64,000 nucleotides of DNA from contig JAIVFJ010000112.1 in assembly GCA_025765615.1 (NCBI GenBank), positions 77,501 through 141,500 of the forward strand. Reading direction: 5' to 3'. The DNA comes from Zopfochytrium polystomum (taxonomy: Eukaryota; Chytridiomycota; Chytridiomycetes; Chytridiales; Chytridiaceae). The translations under genes and the position numbers were made by a program. Positions 1-11,363 of the stretch are shown here, one piece after another. The first letter of the stretch is position 1. Each line of letters begins with the position of its first letter. The notes beneath the pieces are model-generated. The model was not told the origin of the DNA. It did not search any database and saw only the letters and a program-made list of their open reading frames with translations.

Positions 1-443
1 CCGACGCGGACGTGGGTGTGGGTGCGGGTGCGGGTGCGGAAAGGGCCAGGGGTTGGTGGGATTGCATCGGCTGAGGAGGAGGAGGAGGAGGAGGAGGAGG
101 GGGAAGAACCACTGCGGCGTGCGAGGGAACGCGCAGGCCCCTGCCGCCGTCCCCGTCGCCGTCGCCGCTTCCGGCGTTGTTCGTCGTTTTAGGACCGCCG
201 CCGCCGCCGCCACCGCCGCCGCCAAGCGGCAGCACGATGGACGGCAGGGTGAACGGGATGGACGGGTCGAGCGACGACGTTGACAGTGGGTGGCGCGGCG
301 GCGGGGGCTGCGTCCAGTCGCTTTGGAGGAACGACGACGACATCATTGCCGACGACGACGACGACGAGGACGAGGAAGAAGGTGGCGGTCCAGGGTGGTG
401 GTTGTTGTGGTCAGGTGGGGGCTTGTGCTTCATGTTTTTCTGA
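1..443 (+). CDS. possible 3' end of an upstream gene, truncated by the window edge
   Basis: The first 440 bases are strongly coding-like in composition but no single frame stays open. One frame carries a Glu run (around 76-105) and stops at about 190. Another frame, open from about 75, carries a Pro run (197-220) and then an acidic stretch (LWRNDDDIIADDDDDEDEEE) before a stop at 441-443. The region after that becomes T-rich, like a 3' UTR. A C-terminal exon reached through a splice site before the window would explain this, but I cannot place one. The product is not recognisable and the strand is a guess based on the acidic tail. Confidence 0.2.
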
Positions 444-1201
444 TGTTTCGTTTTTTTCTTTCTTTCTTTTTTATTTTCTTTTGTGTTGCGGTTGTGTGTG
501 CGTTTGTGTGTGATTCAAAGTCCGCCCCACCCCCTCGCGTGCGTCACGCGCACCACGGGACATCTACCACCCGCTTGCAACCAACCAAACAAAGATTAAA
601 AAAAAAAAAAAAAAAAAAAGAAAAACTTAGAAAGGGAAAGGCTGGGGAAGGCACGCACGTTGGTAAGACCGCTCGTGGGGGGAGAGAGAGAGAGATAGAG
701 GCTTGCGTGCCGGGGGCTGAAGTCAGTGGAAGGGGAGCCCCTCTCGACCCTCTGCTCCGGCCCGATTCAATCGCCCCACCAAACGAACGCACACAAGTGT
801 CAGCGGCAGTGAAGGGGGTTGTGTTACGCCGCAATCTCCTGCCTCCAGATTCCTACGTAATGGGGGGGAAAGCCAAGCTTTGCAACGAGGGCTTTCGAGC
901 ATAAATGGACTGCGGGCGGGAGGGGAAAGCAAGGAAGAGAGAGGCGCGTACCCGCGCCTGCGAGGATGCGGCCTGGACCGCCGCCAGTGACTGGGGATGA
1001 ACGCGACTCCCATTTCTTTTCCTCGTGCAACGGATTCGGCGATGGGCCGTCAATCGTCAAGCGTGAAACGAGAGTTTGACAAGCGCGGGCCAGATGCGGA
1101 ACAAAACCTCTCTCACTGGAAAGGATGCACCCCACTGACCCAATCCCCTTCTTCCCCACAACCCCAACCCCCATTGACAGCCGCACGCAGCACACCCACG
1201 A
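444..1201. other. intergenic, no supported gene
   Basis: T-rich then mixed sequence with a poly-A tract at about 600-619 and a short GA repeat near 680. Open frames here are Arg/Ser-rich on both strands and look like chance. The last 200 bases are the presumed promoter and 5' UTR of the small membrane protein gene that starts at 1202. Confidence 0.5.
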
Positions 1202-1495
1202 ATGCCCTCCTCCTCGGCAAAGACAACCGACCACCATCCGCAGCAGCAATACGCGGACGCGGGCACGACCGCGGTGGTCTCGCTGATCGTCCTGATTGCG
1301 GTCGTCAACGTGCTGGCGGTGGTCAAGCTGGCGCTGTGGCTGCCGCACTTTATCATCCAGGCGCTGCACTTTGCCCTCGACCAGTTCTGGGTTGTTGTCG
1401 CGGCCGCGCTTGTGTACTTTGTCGTCGTGTCGATGCTGCACTTTTCGCTGAGCCTCGTCGAGGTTGGAAGAAAGTCGACGCTGGGTTTCAAGTAG
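1202..1495 (+). CDS. small two-helix membrane protein, 97 aa, unknown function
   Basis: Single-exon frame from a real ATG to a TAG. Residues 1-20 are polar (Ser/Gln/His). A hydrophobic helix follows at about 22-46 (TTAVVSLIVLIAVVNVLAVV) and a second at about 62-84 (QFWVVVAAALVYFVVVSMLH). The tail is short and basic, ending in STLGFK. There is no signal peptide cleavage motif, so a hairpin membrane protein with both ends on one side is the simplest reading. Codon use is GC-rich like the neighbouring genes, and Leu/Val-rich helices of this kind are rarely accidental. I do not recognise the family and infer nothing about function beyond membrane residence. Confidence 0.6.
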   Translation: MPSSSAKTTDHHPQQQYADAGTTAVVSLIVLIAVVNVLAVVKLALWLPHFIIQALHFALDQFWVVVAAALVYFVVVSMLHFSLSLVEVGRKSTLGFK

Positions 1496-2715
1496 CTTCC
1501 GTTGTTTTTTTTTTTTGAAGTCATGGGAGGGGAAGGGAGGAGGGGCAGCCCGGGGTTTGAAGTCCATTGCGTGGTTTGTGCTTTTTTATTCTTATGTTTA
1601 TTAGGATGTAAAAACAGCCGATCGATCGTAAAAAATAGGAGGTACGAAAACGGAGGAGGAGAAAGTAGGAACGAGAGATGTTCGATCCGTCGCCGATTGA
1701 AGTCGCCAGACGTTTTTTGGCGCCGGACGACTCCATCAGAGATGACGACGACGGCAGTCATCGCTCGCGGTCCAGCCAGAAGGGGGGACCAGCCCCGCGC
1801 AAGAAGAATGCAGCAGGGGCCGATCTCCCCTCCGCAGGAACCCGCGAGCGGTTAATCTTCGCCCGGTTTGACACTCGAAAAAAACCAACCAGCGGGAGCG
1901 CGTAGAGTTGGGTGAGTAACACAACCGGGCGGGCCGGGGGGGAAGAAGGAGAGAGCTAGAGCAAGAGAACGGGAGTGGAGTGGAGTATTGCTCAGTGCTT
2001 GAGAGAAAGAGGATGAGGTGGGGGAAGTGTCCTCGAGAGGGCGTGAAGGGTAGGAGTGCGCGGCCCCAGACGGAGGAGCTTCACAAAGGGGCCGGGCAAC
2101 AGCACCCTTTCCAGCCAACACGGAAGAAGTTTGGAGTGAGCGAGTGAGTGAGTGAGTGAGTGCATCATCCACAGATTTGTTGGTTTCTTTTTCTCTTCTG
2201 CATCGTGGAAGGAAAACCGTGTGGAGGAAAAGGAAATCTCCGATCCCTCCTTGTCAAACCCCAAGAAGGGGAAGGATTAACTTGTCTGCCTCTCTGCCTC
2301 ATCTCTCTCTCCCGCTCCCTCTCCATCAAAAAAAAATAATAACCTCTGCGCAGCCATTTTGCACGCATGGCAGAAAGCAATCTCCGCCAACACTCGTTGT
2401 TGATTGGCTGGAAAGTTTCGAAAACAAAACAAAAATTTATTTCCATTGCAGGAGCACCGCCGCCCGACCCGCCCACGTCAGCCGGGAGGAGACACACACA
2501 CTCTCTCTCTCAGTCTCTGTCTCTCTCTCTGTCTCTCACCCTCCATCCACCTTCAAAGTCCTCTCGTTTTGCCCACGCCTGGCTTGGCTTTACGCCCACG
2601 CTCACCTCCCTCCCACCTGCCCCCTCGCTCACCCGCTACCCTCAAAACTTGTAGAATCGAAGAAGGCGGAAAGGCGGAACGGTACGCCCACACTCCCTTG
2701 GCCTTCGACCATTTC
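1496..2715. other. intergenic / 5' UTR with CT-rich tracts
   Basis: About 1.2 kb between the small membrane protein and the next coding region. There is a poly-T run near 1505, a short frame at 1678-1905 (ATG, 75 codons, charged, no recognisable feature) and a strong CT/TC tract at about 2490-2540. The CT tract translates into Ser-Leu repeats in frame with the downstream gene but is better read as 5' UTR or promoter. An upstream exon encoding a signal peptide for the gene at 2716 could lie here; I could not place one. Confidence 0.4.
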
Positions 2716-4785
2716 ATGCCTGTCATGGGCGATCCACCTGAGGCTCCATCGTGGGCTGAAGAGAGCGACGCTCGGCCGCCATTGCTGCAGGAGGAGCTTT
2801 TGCGGAAGGAGCAGCAGGAGCAGCAGCAGATTGTTCCGCCTAGGGAATTGGAGCAGCAGCAGCAGCGGCAGCAGCGGCAGCAGCATCTCGCAAGGCGATC
2901 TGGCGGGGGTGGTGATGGTTGGGGTGGCTGGGGCGATTGGGGAAGTTGGGGCGGTTGGGGTGGTTGGGGCGGCGACGTCGGCGGCGGCGGCGTCGACCCT
3001 CCTTCCTCTCCTACCACTCCATTCGGCGAATGGCCACCACAACCGCAGACGACAACTTCATCGGTCCCCACCGCCGTACCGGCGGTTCCCGTGGTTTTCT
3101 CTCGCCCCGGGCAGACCACAACCACCACAAAACCAACAACTGCAGCACCCAATGCGGTGCCTGCCGTGCACATCATCCCGGTCGACCCAGGCTCCAACTC
3201 TTTGAGCAGCGCTCCAAAACAGACTGATGCTGGCGGCCCGGCCACCGGCTCTGACTCTGTTGACGCAACGTCCGACGCGGATCCGTCGGCATCTCACTCC
3301 AAAGGTGTCAGGACGAATGCGGCCAACGGCAACGTCGGCAACGGCGGTAGCGACGGCTCGAAGGACAACGGCGGCGGCGGTTTTGTGGAACCGATTCTCG
3401 TCGCCGCTTCCTCCGCTCTCGAGGTGTCCACGACAACGACCCTGCACACAACTGATTCAGCCGCCTTGCCCTTCACAACCGGAGACGACCCCAATGCTCC
3501 AGGCCCAACCACCATGCCCGGCGGGGCGTCCACGGTCGCTTCCAGCTCCTCGTCTTTCCCCGGCGCTACTGTTGCGGCCGCTGTGGGCAGCGTCGCCGCC
3601 TTGACCCTTGCCGTCACGTTGGCGGTCCTCATCCACCGACGTCGCCAGCGAAGTGCCGGTCCCGTCAATAAGCTTGACCTTGGCAGTGCTCCTCCCCCCT
3701 CTCCAATAAGCACTGTCGGGGAATCGGCCAGACGAACGCCTGTGTTGTCGTCGGAACCGGGCAACGGATTCCACCCGTGGGCCAAGACAGAGTTTGTAGG
3801 TTACGCCAACGACGAAGACCTCGCCGCGTCGAGGCTTGCCAAATTACACGAGACTCCCCTCCTGTCCACGCCCTTCATTACCACCGCTCCAAGCATCAGC
3901 CCCCCGTTTCAGCTCAGTCCCGTCAGTCCCTCGAGCACTTCGGCGCCGTCACCCCCGCTCTCGCCATCCGCCAACTCCCGCTGGGCAGACCCCTCTGGCT
4001 GGGACCTATCGGATCCTTTCCACTGGCAGGAGCATTTCCCTGAACCGCTTCCGTCGGTGGCCGATGTCCAGGACGGTGATTCTGATGCTGGTGACCTGTC
4101 TCGGGGCCGCAACGGTTCTCCGGCTCTCTCCCCGGTGCTGTCGACGTTTGCTCTGCGAGTGACAAGGGACAGCGCCATCCCGGTCGACACGGACCACTTT
4201 TTCACTCCCTTCAGCAGCGCTACAACCCATGAAACCTTTGCGCTGCCGCCGCTCGTACCCATTGGCGGCTCGTCGTCCGCAGGCAGTCCTATTGCAGCTG
4301 GCATGGGCACCGCGAAGACCGCCCCCATCGGCGTTTCAGCTCTCCACCATCGAGGCCTCCTCCCCGTGTCGTCGTCGGTCGAAGGACACGTTGACCCATT
4401 CGATCCGCCACCGCCATCGACCCCAATCCGGCATCCACCCCTCCCGTCCGCACCCTCATCCTCCTCTCCCTTTTCCTCCTCCACGCCCTTGTCCTCCTCC
4501 TCCTCGTCGTCGTCGTCGACGTCGTCCACCCCGCCTCGGCCTCTTGGAAGCGCCACCCGCGTCCTGTCCCACACAATATCCCCGTCGCAGGAGCAGCGCA
4601 AGCACGCGCCAGTCCGCCCGAGCCCTCTCCGCACGGTCACGGTGGCGCGGACCCCGTCGTTGTCGTCCCACCGCAGCAACAGCATCGACTACCACCGACC
4701 GGGCAGCGCCGTGTCCATTAGTGCGTCCAGCTGGACGGACAACCTCAGCCAATACAGCGACGACACGCTCGTCAGCATGGACTAG
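2716..4785 (+). CDS. Ser/Thr/Pro-rich single-pass membrane protein, about 689 aa
   Basis: I chose the ATG at 2716 (MPVMGDPPEAPSWAEE). The same frame is open upstream, but only through CT-repeat sequence. The N-terminal third has Gln-rich runs and a Gly/Trp-rich stretch (GGWGDWGSWGGWGGWGG). Next comes a Thr/Ser/Pro-rich region (residues about 110-275) likely to be O-glycosylated, then one hydrophobic helix at nucleotides 3560-3640 (VAALTLAVTLAVLI) followed at once by HRRRQR as a stop-transfer. The rest is a Ser/Pro-rich tail with poly-Ser near the end, finishing LVSMD. The layout matches fungal surface sensors and cell-wall-linked proteins of the Mid2/Skg6 type, but no extracellular domain or signal peptide is visible. 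The 5' end may therefore be incomplete, and function is inference only. Confidence 0.7.
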   Translation: MPVMGDPPEAPSWAEESDARPPLLQEELLRKEQQEQQQIVPPRELEQQQQRQQRQQHLARRSGGGGDGWGGWGDWGSWGGWGGWGGDVGGGGVDPPSSPTTPFGEWPPQPQTTTSSVPTAVPAVPVVFSRPGQTTTTTKPTTAAPNAVPAVHIIPVDPGSNSLSSAPKQTDAGGPATGSDSVDATSDADPSASHSKGVRTNAANGNVGNGGSDGSKDNGGGGFVEPILVAASSALEVSTTTTLHTTDSAALPFTTGDDPNAPGPTTMPGGASTVASSSSSFPGATVAAAVGSVAALTLAVTLAVLIHRRRQRSAGPVNKLDLGSAPPPSPISTVGESARRTPVLSSEPGNGFHPWAKTEFVGYANDEDLAASRLAKLHETPLLSTPFITTAPSISPPFQLSPVSPSSTSAPSPPLSPSANSRWADPSGWDLSDPFHWQEHFPEPLPSVADVQDGDSDAGDLSRGRNGSPALSPVLSTFALRVTRDSAIPVDTDHFFTPFSSATTHETFALPPLVPIGGSSSAGSPIAAGMGTAKTAPIGVSALHHRGLLPVSSSVEGHVDPFDPPPPSTPIRHPPLPSAPSSSSPFSSSTPLSSSSSSSSSTSSTPPRPLGSATRVLSHTISPSQEQRKHAPVRPSPLRTVTVARTPSLSSHRSNSIDYHRPGSAVSISASSWTDNLSQYSDDTLVSMD

Positions 4786-5343
4786 CTTATATTTTTTCCG
4801 AGAAGCTTTCTTTTTTTTTAAGGGAGCATTAATCCTCTTTTTTTTTCTTTTTCTTTTTTTTCGCTCTCTTTGTTGAAGTTTCTGCTGCTGCTTCAGGTTT
4901 TTCTCCTTGATTCCCATCGTTCTTTCTTGTAAACGATTCCGTTAGTCGTTCTTCTTTCTCGCGGTCAGCATCCGTCTCCTTTTATTAATAAGGGAATTTC
5001 GACTCCTCCTCTGTCCCAATTATTTTTTTTTCTCTTCCTAGCTCCCCCCTCCTCTTTCTCCTCCTCCTCCTCCTCCTCCTCCCTAGTAGTATCCCTGACC
5101 CATTGCCTCTTTACAGACCGTTGCTCGCGTGGTTTGCGCTGGGGTCGGTTTCCTTCTTTCGCCAGTCAATTCGACATTCTGTGCAAGGCGATTGGTGGTG
5201 GGAGTGTGGTGGCACCCAAAGAAGAAGAACCCCCACATTGAACACACTTCCTCTTCAGCGCTTCAGCCCGGGCTTCCCTTGAAGAGAAACGTTGTTGGTT
5301 CATCGTCCTTGCCCCTCCCGGCAGCTGCTTAGCTTGTGCGCAA
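4786..5343. other. intergenic, T- and CT-rich
   Basis: Presumed 3' UTR of the membrane protein gene (several T8-T9 runs at 4810-4862) followed by a CTC-repeat segment near 5055-5083 and the promoter/5' UTR of the gene starting at 5344. No supported gene or RNA. Confidence 0.5.
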
Positions 5344-8300
5344 ATGCAACGGGGAGGAGGAGCAGGAGGACGAGGAGAAGGAGAGCACGCCACTGCTCGC
5401 TTTGGCGCGCGGCCCAGAGACGACGACAACGACGATGACATCGACGGCGACTACAGCGAGGACGAGGACCGCAGTTACCGCCGCTTCGCCGCTCCCACCG
5501 ACGCCGCCGCCGATCCGACCGCGGACCGCGACACTGACGGCGGCGACGGCGGCGACGGCGGCAACGACGGCAACGACGGGGCCGACGATTCCCTACGTGA
5601 AGACCGACTCGCCCAGAACAGATCCAGGCTGGAGCAGCTGCGCGCCCGCCGCCTCGCAAAGCGCGGCGCCGCCGCCGGCTCCACCCACCAAGCGAAGCGC
5701 CCCGCCGCCGCCGCCGCCTCCTCCTCCTCCCGTCCGACGTGGACGCTGTCAAACAGCAGCGACGACGACGGAGGCCGCGACGGCCCGCGCAGGACAGCCA
5801 GCAAGCCGCTCGCTACGGCCGCCACAATCTCCTCGTGGATCAAGAACCCGCCGCCGCCGCCCACGCAGGCGCTGCCCTTGTCCAATGCTGCTTCGGCGCC
5901 GGCTATGGGAGCCGATGGTGGTGGCGCCCTGCCCCTGGCATCGGCGACGAAGATGGCGGCGAGGACGGCGACGACAACCCCCGGGTCGGACCGCCCGGAC
6001 ATCTTGTCGGCGTCCGCCGCTGCTGTCGCCACCGCCACTGCCAGCGCTTCGCCCCACCACTCGCTCTCCTCGGCCTCAGTCATCCCCCTCGATGCCACCA
6101 TCTCGGACTTTCTCCCGCGCGCCGCGGCCCCTCCTCCGCTGCTGCCACCAGCCACACGTGCAGCTCCCGACTCGGACGCGACGAGGAGGAGCTCGCCGCC
6201 AGACGCCGCCCCGCGCCGCTCCGTGAACCACGGGCTCGGCGGCCCTGACGATGACGACATCGGCGCCAGCTTCAGCGACTCCGCGTCGGGCGATGGCAGC
6301 GGAGGCCGAGGCCGAAGCGGTAGCCCCGTCGTCGCAGCCGCCGCGGCCGCCATCGCTTTGGCTCCTGCTGTCCCGCCGCTCACCCCACCCCCGCCCCGCG
6401 CCGTCCGCTCCGAGTCCGCCACGTCCGCAGGCGCGGACTGCTACTCGGACGACTCGTTCGACTCGATCGACGTCGACCAGGTCCCCGCCGCCGCCGCCCC
6501 CGCCGTCGGCGCAGCACTCGTCGTCGGCACATCAAGCCCGTCTGGGGCACTGTCGTTGTCGTCGGCGCCACCGGCGCTGAACTCTCCGCTGGGTGTTGTT
6601 GCGGAAGAGCGAGGCCCTGCCGCGGTGGGCATTGTCGACGACGAATACGCTGACTACAGCTCGGCGGCGGCGGCGGCGGCTGTGGCGCGGTCCGAGTCGG
6701 TCGTCGAGTCGTCGCTGGCGGAGCTGGCCGACACCACCGAGGTCGACCAGCGCAGGTTCTTTGAGGATTTGGAGAGAGTCGGCGGGCCGCACGGTGCTTC
6801 GGACTTTGTCGAGGATGAAGGTGAGTTTCTGCTGCGAACTTCGGTGCATGTTCGCATCAACCTGATCCAATAAGCAACACCTCACCCCTCCTCCTCCTGC
6901 CAGATGAAAAACGCGAGGATGCCCTCCTGCTGGCGACTGCGGACAGGTTGGTCGCAGAGGCGGCTTTGTCGCCTATTCAAGCGACGGACGTGAGTGTCGG
7001 CACCGCGTCGTCGTTGGCGTTCCACGATGCCCCTACAATTGCAGAGATCATCGGGGCCAGCCTGGGCCCTGGCGAAGCAAAGGTTCCGCAATTCGCCCCG
7101 GGGCCTCCCGCAATCAACGCCGCCGCCGACGGCGGCGCGCTTCCGGCTTTCAATTTGAGCGCCGCAAAGTCGCTCGTCCAACCCGAAGAGGAGCCGCAGC
7201 CGGAGCCAGTGTTTCGGACGTTTTCGGACTACATGGACGAGCTGATGGGCGCCGCCGGTGCGTCGCGGTCGCTGGGGGCCACGTCGGCGCCCTACGAGGC
7301 CGACGGCGGCGGCGGAATGCCGAAATCTGCTATCCGGCACCACCAGCAGCCACACTCAAACCTCCCTGTTCCTTCTCCGCGCGCAAGTTCGAGCCAAGCA
7401 CCACCGCCGCTTCCTCAGAGCAGGCGCGCCGGTGCGCCACCGCCACACACCACCGACGATCGAAAGCTGCCACTGTCGTCGGTTGCTGCGAAAAAAGAGA
7501 TGGCTCTGAAGCGGGCCAACACGGCGCGCAGAGGCGCGGCGTCGCCCACGCGCGCGGGGAAGGCGGCGCGCGCTCCTGCATCTGCGGCAGCTGCGGCGGC
7601 GGGGGTGGCTTCCCGCCGCAGAGACGACATCGTATCGGCGCCACCCGCCACGAGGCCGTCGCCGTCCGCGCGCCAAACCGACGGCGGCAGCGGCGGCGCC
7701 CGCGGGCCGAGGAAACCGTCCGTCAGCCCCGCGCGCCGGTCGCTGCCGCCGCCTGCCGCCGGAACAAAGTCGGCGAACGGTCCCATCCTGCTGCAGCCGT
7801 CGCCGCCTCGCGGTGGGGCGGGTGGTGGGGGTGGCGGCTTGCGCGCAAAGTCGGCTTCGCCGCACGGGCGACTCGCTACCGCGACTGCCGCGTCCCCAGC
7901 GCGCGCGGCGGCCGTTGCATGGTCACACCCACCGTTCACCGCAGCCGAGCCCGACCCTGCCGCTGCCGTAGCCGTCGCCGCCGCCGAGCTCGCGGACCTC
8001 CGCTCGTCGCTGGCGTCGGCGCGCGCCGAGAACGCGCGGCTGCGGGAGCAGCTGGTAGCGACGGAGGCCGAGCGCGACCGGTACCGTGCCGACGTGGTGG
8101 CGCTGGAGACGCTGCGCGCCGCGCTGCAGGACGAGGTTGCAAAGGCGGCTGTGGAGCGCGAGGAGCGCGAGATGAAGATGCGCGGGAGGTTGTTGGCGAC
8201 GGGCGGGGCGGGGGGCGGCTTGGCGTCCAAGGAGGAGGTCGAGAGGGTTATGAAAGAGGTCGAGGAGCAGGAGGTGTTGATCAAGGGCGTGAGTGGTCTT

Positions 8301-9340
8301 GTTTTCTTGGTGTTTTTTTCTTTCTTCTACGCCGCGCCGGGGATGGGTTTGAGGAACGTGATGGAGGAACCTGCGTCACAATCCTCGCGTCGCATCCCCG
8401 ACTATACTTTTATCTATTCAGCTGCTCACTAACGCGCCTACGCACCCCCACCCTTCCAACTCCTCGCTCTCGCTTGTCACAAAAAAAGTATCAAACGGAA
8501 AACGAAAAGCTCGTCGGCGAAACAAGGCACCTCCGCAGCCAGCTGCTGGAAACCAGCCAAAAATCCAAGCTCCGGATCGAGGCGCTGATGCGCGACATTG
8601 CCGCGCTCAAAGCCCACCAGCACGGTCCTGGCGGCGGTGGCGGCGGCGGCAGCAGCGGGAGCGGTGGTGGAGTGGTCGTCGGTGTCGGTGTTGGCATGGG
8701 CGTCGGCGTGGGCGGCGCGATCGGGATGATGGGTGTCGGCGGGATTGGAGCCGGAGACGCCGCTGCGCGCATCGAGCACCTCGAAGCCAGACTCGAGACG
8801 GCGCGGCGCGACGCGGACGCGGAGCGTGCGCAGCTCGAGGGCGAGATTGCCAAGCTCGCCGCGCAGCTCGCCGACGCGCGCCGCACCGTCGCTGGCTTCA
8901 AGGGCTGCGCCCCCGACGAGCTCCGGGCCATGCGCGCCGCCTGGGACGCCGAGCGCGACCGCCTCCAGGCCGCCGCCGTCGACCTCGAGGCGCGCCTCGA
9001 GCGCGCCGTCGACGTTGCGTCCGCAGCCGCCGCTGAGGCGGCGAGGCTCGATGAGGGGGGGGAAGGGCTGCCGATGCAGAGGGGGGCAGCGGCTACGCGC
9101 GGCGTCAAGCGTGGGAGGTCGACGGTGGCGGCACCGCCGTCGGCGGGGCTTGGGGCTGGCAAGGGTGGCGGCGTGGGGAGCCTGGGCGTTATGGGAGTGG
9201 GCGCGGGGTTGCCGCTGGAAGATGCAGCGTATATTAAGCATTTGAAAGCGAGGTGCCGCAGGCTCGAGGATGAGCGGGAGGCTGCGCGCGTGGCGTGGGA
9301 GGCGAGGCTGAAGAAGCTGCAGGACGAGGTGAGATGCCTT

Positions 9341-9380
<40 letters not shown>

Positions 9381-10896
9381 CCACGCTTCCACCGACTTTT
9401 TAGTTTACGGCAATGAAGGCGCACTACGAGCAGCGCATCACCGAGTTGGTCGTCCGCGAAACGGAGCTGTCGGCATTTGCGGCCGAAATCCTGGCGAAGA
9501 CCGCAAAAGGCGGGGCGTTGCCGCCGCCGCCGCCGTCCGTCATGAATATTCTGGCGGCGGCGGGGGCGGCGGGGGCGGCTTCGTCGTCTGCGCAGCAGAA
9601 GCAGCAGCAGCAGCAGCACCAGCAGCAGCAGGCGGGTGGCGGGCATGGGCCCACTGGCCTTGCAAAGATGGAGCACGAGATGGAGCGCCTCCTCCAGGCG
9701 CTGCATGCCCGATTCTTGGGGGCAGGCGGCGGAGGAGGTGGCGAGGCGGATGCCGGCGGGGTTGGTCCTGCAAGCCCCAGCGGCGGCGGCGGCGACGCGG
9801 TGTTGCGGCCGCTGCGCACGGCGCGCATCCGCGAGCTCGAGGAGCTCCTCGCGTCACACGCGCGAACGATTGCGACGCTCCGAGCTGAGCGCGAGGCGCT
9901 GGAGCGCGACCACCGGCAGCGCGTCGCCGAGCGCGACGCGGTCATTGAGATGTACGAGGCTCGAATCCTCGAGATGAAGCGCAGGGCGCTGGCCGGCGAC
10001 GGCGCCGGCTCGCTCCTCGGCGAGGCCGAGAACGAGTGGATGGAGGAGCTCAGGAGGCGCCGGGTCGAGGTGGAGCATTTGAAGGAGGTCAATTCTGATC
10101 TGAGGAACAGGTTTGGTGGCGGTACCTGATGTTAAGTTTTTTGTTCATGTTTTTTTTTCTTTTTCTTTCCTTTGGTGCACACAGAATCGAAATCAGCGAG
10201 GCGACGCGCCAGGCGGTTCACCAGAACACGGTGACGCTGCTGCGGCAGGCGCAGGAGGAGTCGGCCAAGCTGGCGCTCGCGCACCACGAGTCGGCGCTCG
10301 CGCTGCTGCGCAACGAGACGCGAGCGTCGGCGACGGCGACGCGCGACGACGCCGAGGCTGCGGAGCGGCTGCGTGAGCGGCTGCGCGGGGCCGAGGCGGA
10401 GCTGGCGCAGGCGCGGCAGAGGCTGGAGGCGCTGGAGCGCGAGCACGGGACGGGCTGCGCGGCGCAGCGGGCGCGGGCGGCGGACGAGCTGGCGGCGAGC
10501 GAGGCGCGGGCGCGCGAGCTGGCGGCCGAGCGCGACGCGCTGCGGCAGCGGGTCGACGCGGCCGAGGCGGCGTGGCCGCCCGACCGGCGGCGGCTCGAGG
10601 CCCTCACGGCGTCGCTCGACGCGGTCGAGGCCGCCGCGCGCCGCCGCGAGGCCGAGCTGCGGTCGCTCGCCGACACCGCGCGCCGCGACGCCGACGCCGA
10701 GCTCGAGCGCCTGCGCGCGCTGCTCGCCAAGCGCGACGACGAGGTACGCAGGTTCCGCGACGAGGTCGACGGCATTGTCGAGGCGCTGGCGGCGATGAAG
10801 AAGGTGGGTGCGGCGACCGTGCCGGGGGCGGCGGCGGCGGCGGCGGTGGTTTTGGAGGTGGCGTGGGGTCTCTTGGGCGCGCGAGTTTTCAAGTGA
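5344..10896 (+). CDS. CEP162-like coiled-coil centriole/basal-body protein, 1,706 aa, 5 exons
   Basis: Exons: 5344-6820, 6904-8288, 8489-9328, 9404-10110, 10185-10896. All four introns keep frame, and the third contains T32. Residues 1-650 are low-complexity acidic/Ala/Ser/Pro sequence. From about residue 820 the protein is mostly heptad coiled coil rich in Ala, Glu and Arg (for example LRSSLASARAENARLREQL). The segments AAYIKHLKARCRRLEDE, MKAHYEQRITEL, RIRELEELLASH and near the end VRRFRDEVDGIVEAL recall my memory of the C-terminal coiled coil of CEP162/QN1. That protein sits at the distal end of centrioles and helps build the ciliary transition zone. The role fits a fungus with flagellated zoospores and the TTLL gene in the same window. 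Coiled coils are easily mis-assigned, so the family call is moderate; gene structure is well supported. Confidence 0.6.
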
Positions 10897-11280
10897 GGTG
10901 AGGGGATGGTTCGTTGTATTTATGCAAAAGAAACCAAAAAAAAAAAAAAAAAAAAAAAAGGAGCAACGGAGATATTACACACTGCAATGTGCGTGCGAGC
11001 TGTGCAAGGTGAGAGAAAGTGGTAAAGAGGCGCACGACGGACTTGATCCTACTTGTTACTGTCAGCTATGGTGTTCCCCATTGTGGGGACGCGGCGGACA
11101 AGCACAGCCTGCTGGGTTTGTTGGCGCAACAAGCGCGACCGAATGTTCGGACACACTTGAGCATGCGTCGCTAAAATTCCACTACACTTGGCGCGCTCAT
11201 CCCCCGATCACCATCAAAAGAGAGATCGCAAAGCGTCCACATTAGCTCCTTCGAGATCATACTCATTAGGTGCGTGTTCG

Positions 11281-11345
<65 letters not shown>

Positions 11346-11363
11346 ACTCGACTATAAACTGCA
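10897..11363. other. intergenic spacer
   Basis: Contains an A-run at about 10937-10959 just after the coiled-coil gene and a long CT microsatellite directly before the next start codon. No gene supported. Confidence 0.5.
11283..11345. repeat. (CT)n microsatellite upstream of the F-box-like gene
   Basis: About 30 CT units, interrupted by one TT, ending some 20 bases before the ATG at 11364. Pyrimidine tracts on the sense strand are common in fungal promoters and 5' UTRs. Confidence 0.9.

Noticed and set aside
2404..2715. Upstream extension of the Ser/Pro-rich membrane protein
   Set aside because: The frame begins at a non-ATG codon and runs through a CT tract giving Ser-Leu repeats; the ATG at 2716 is the first convincing start.
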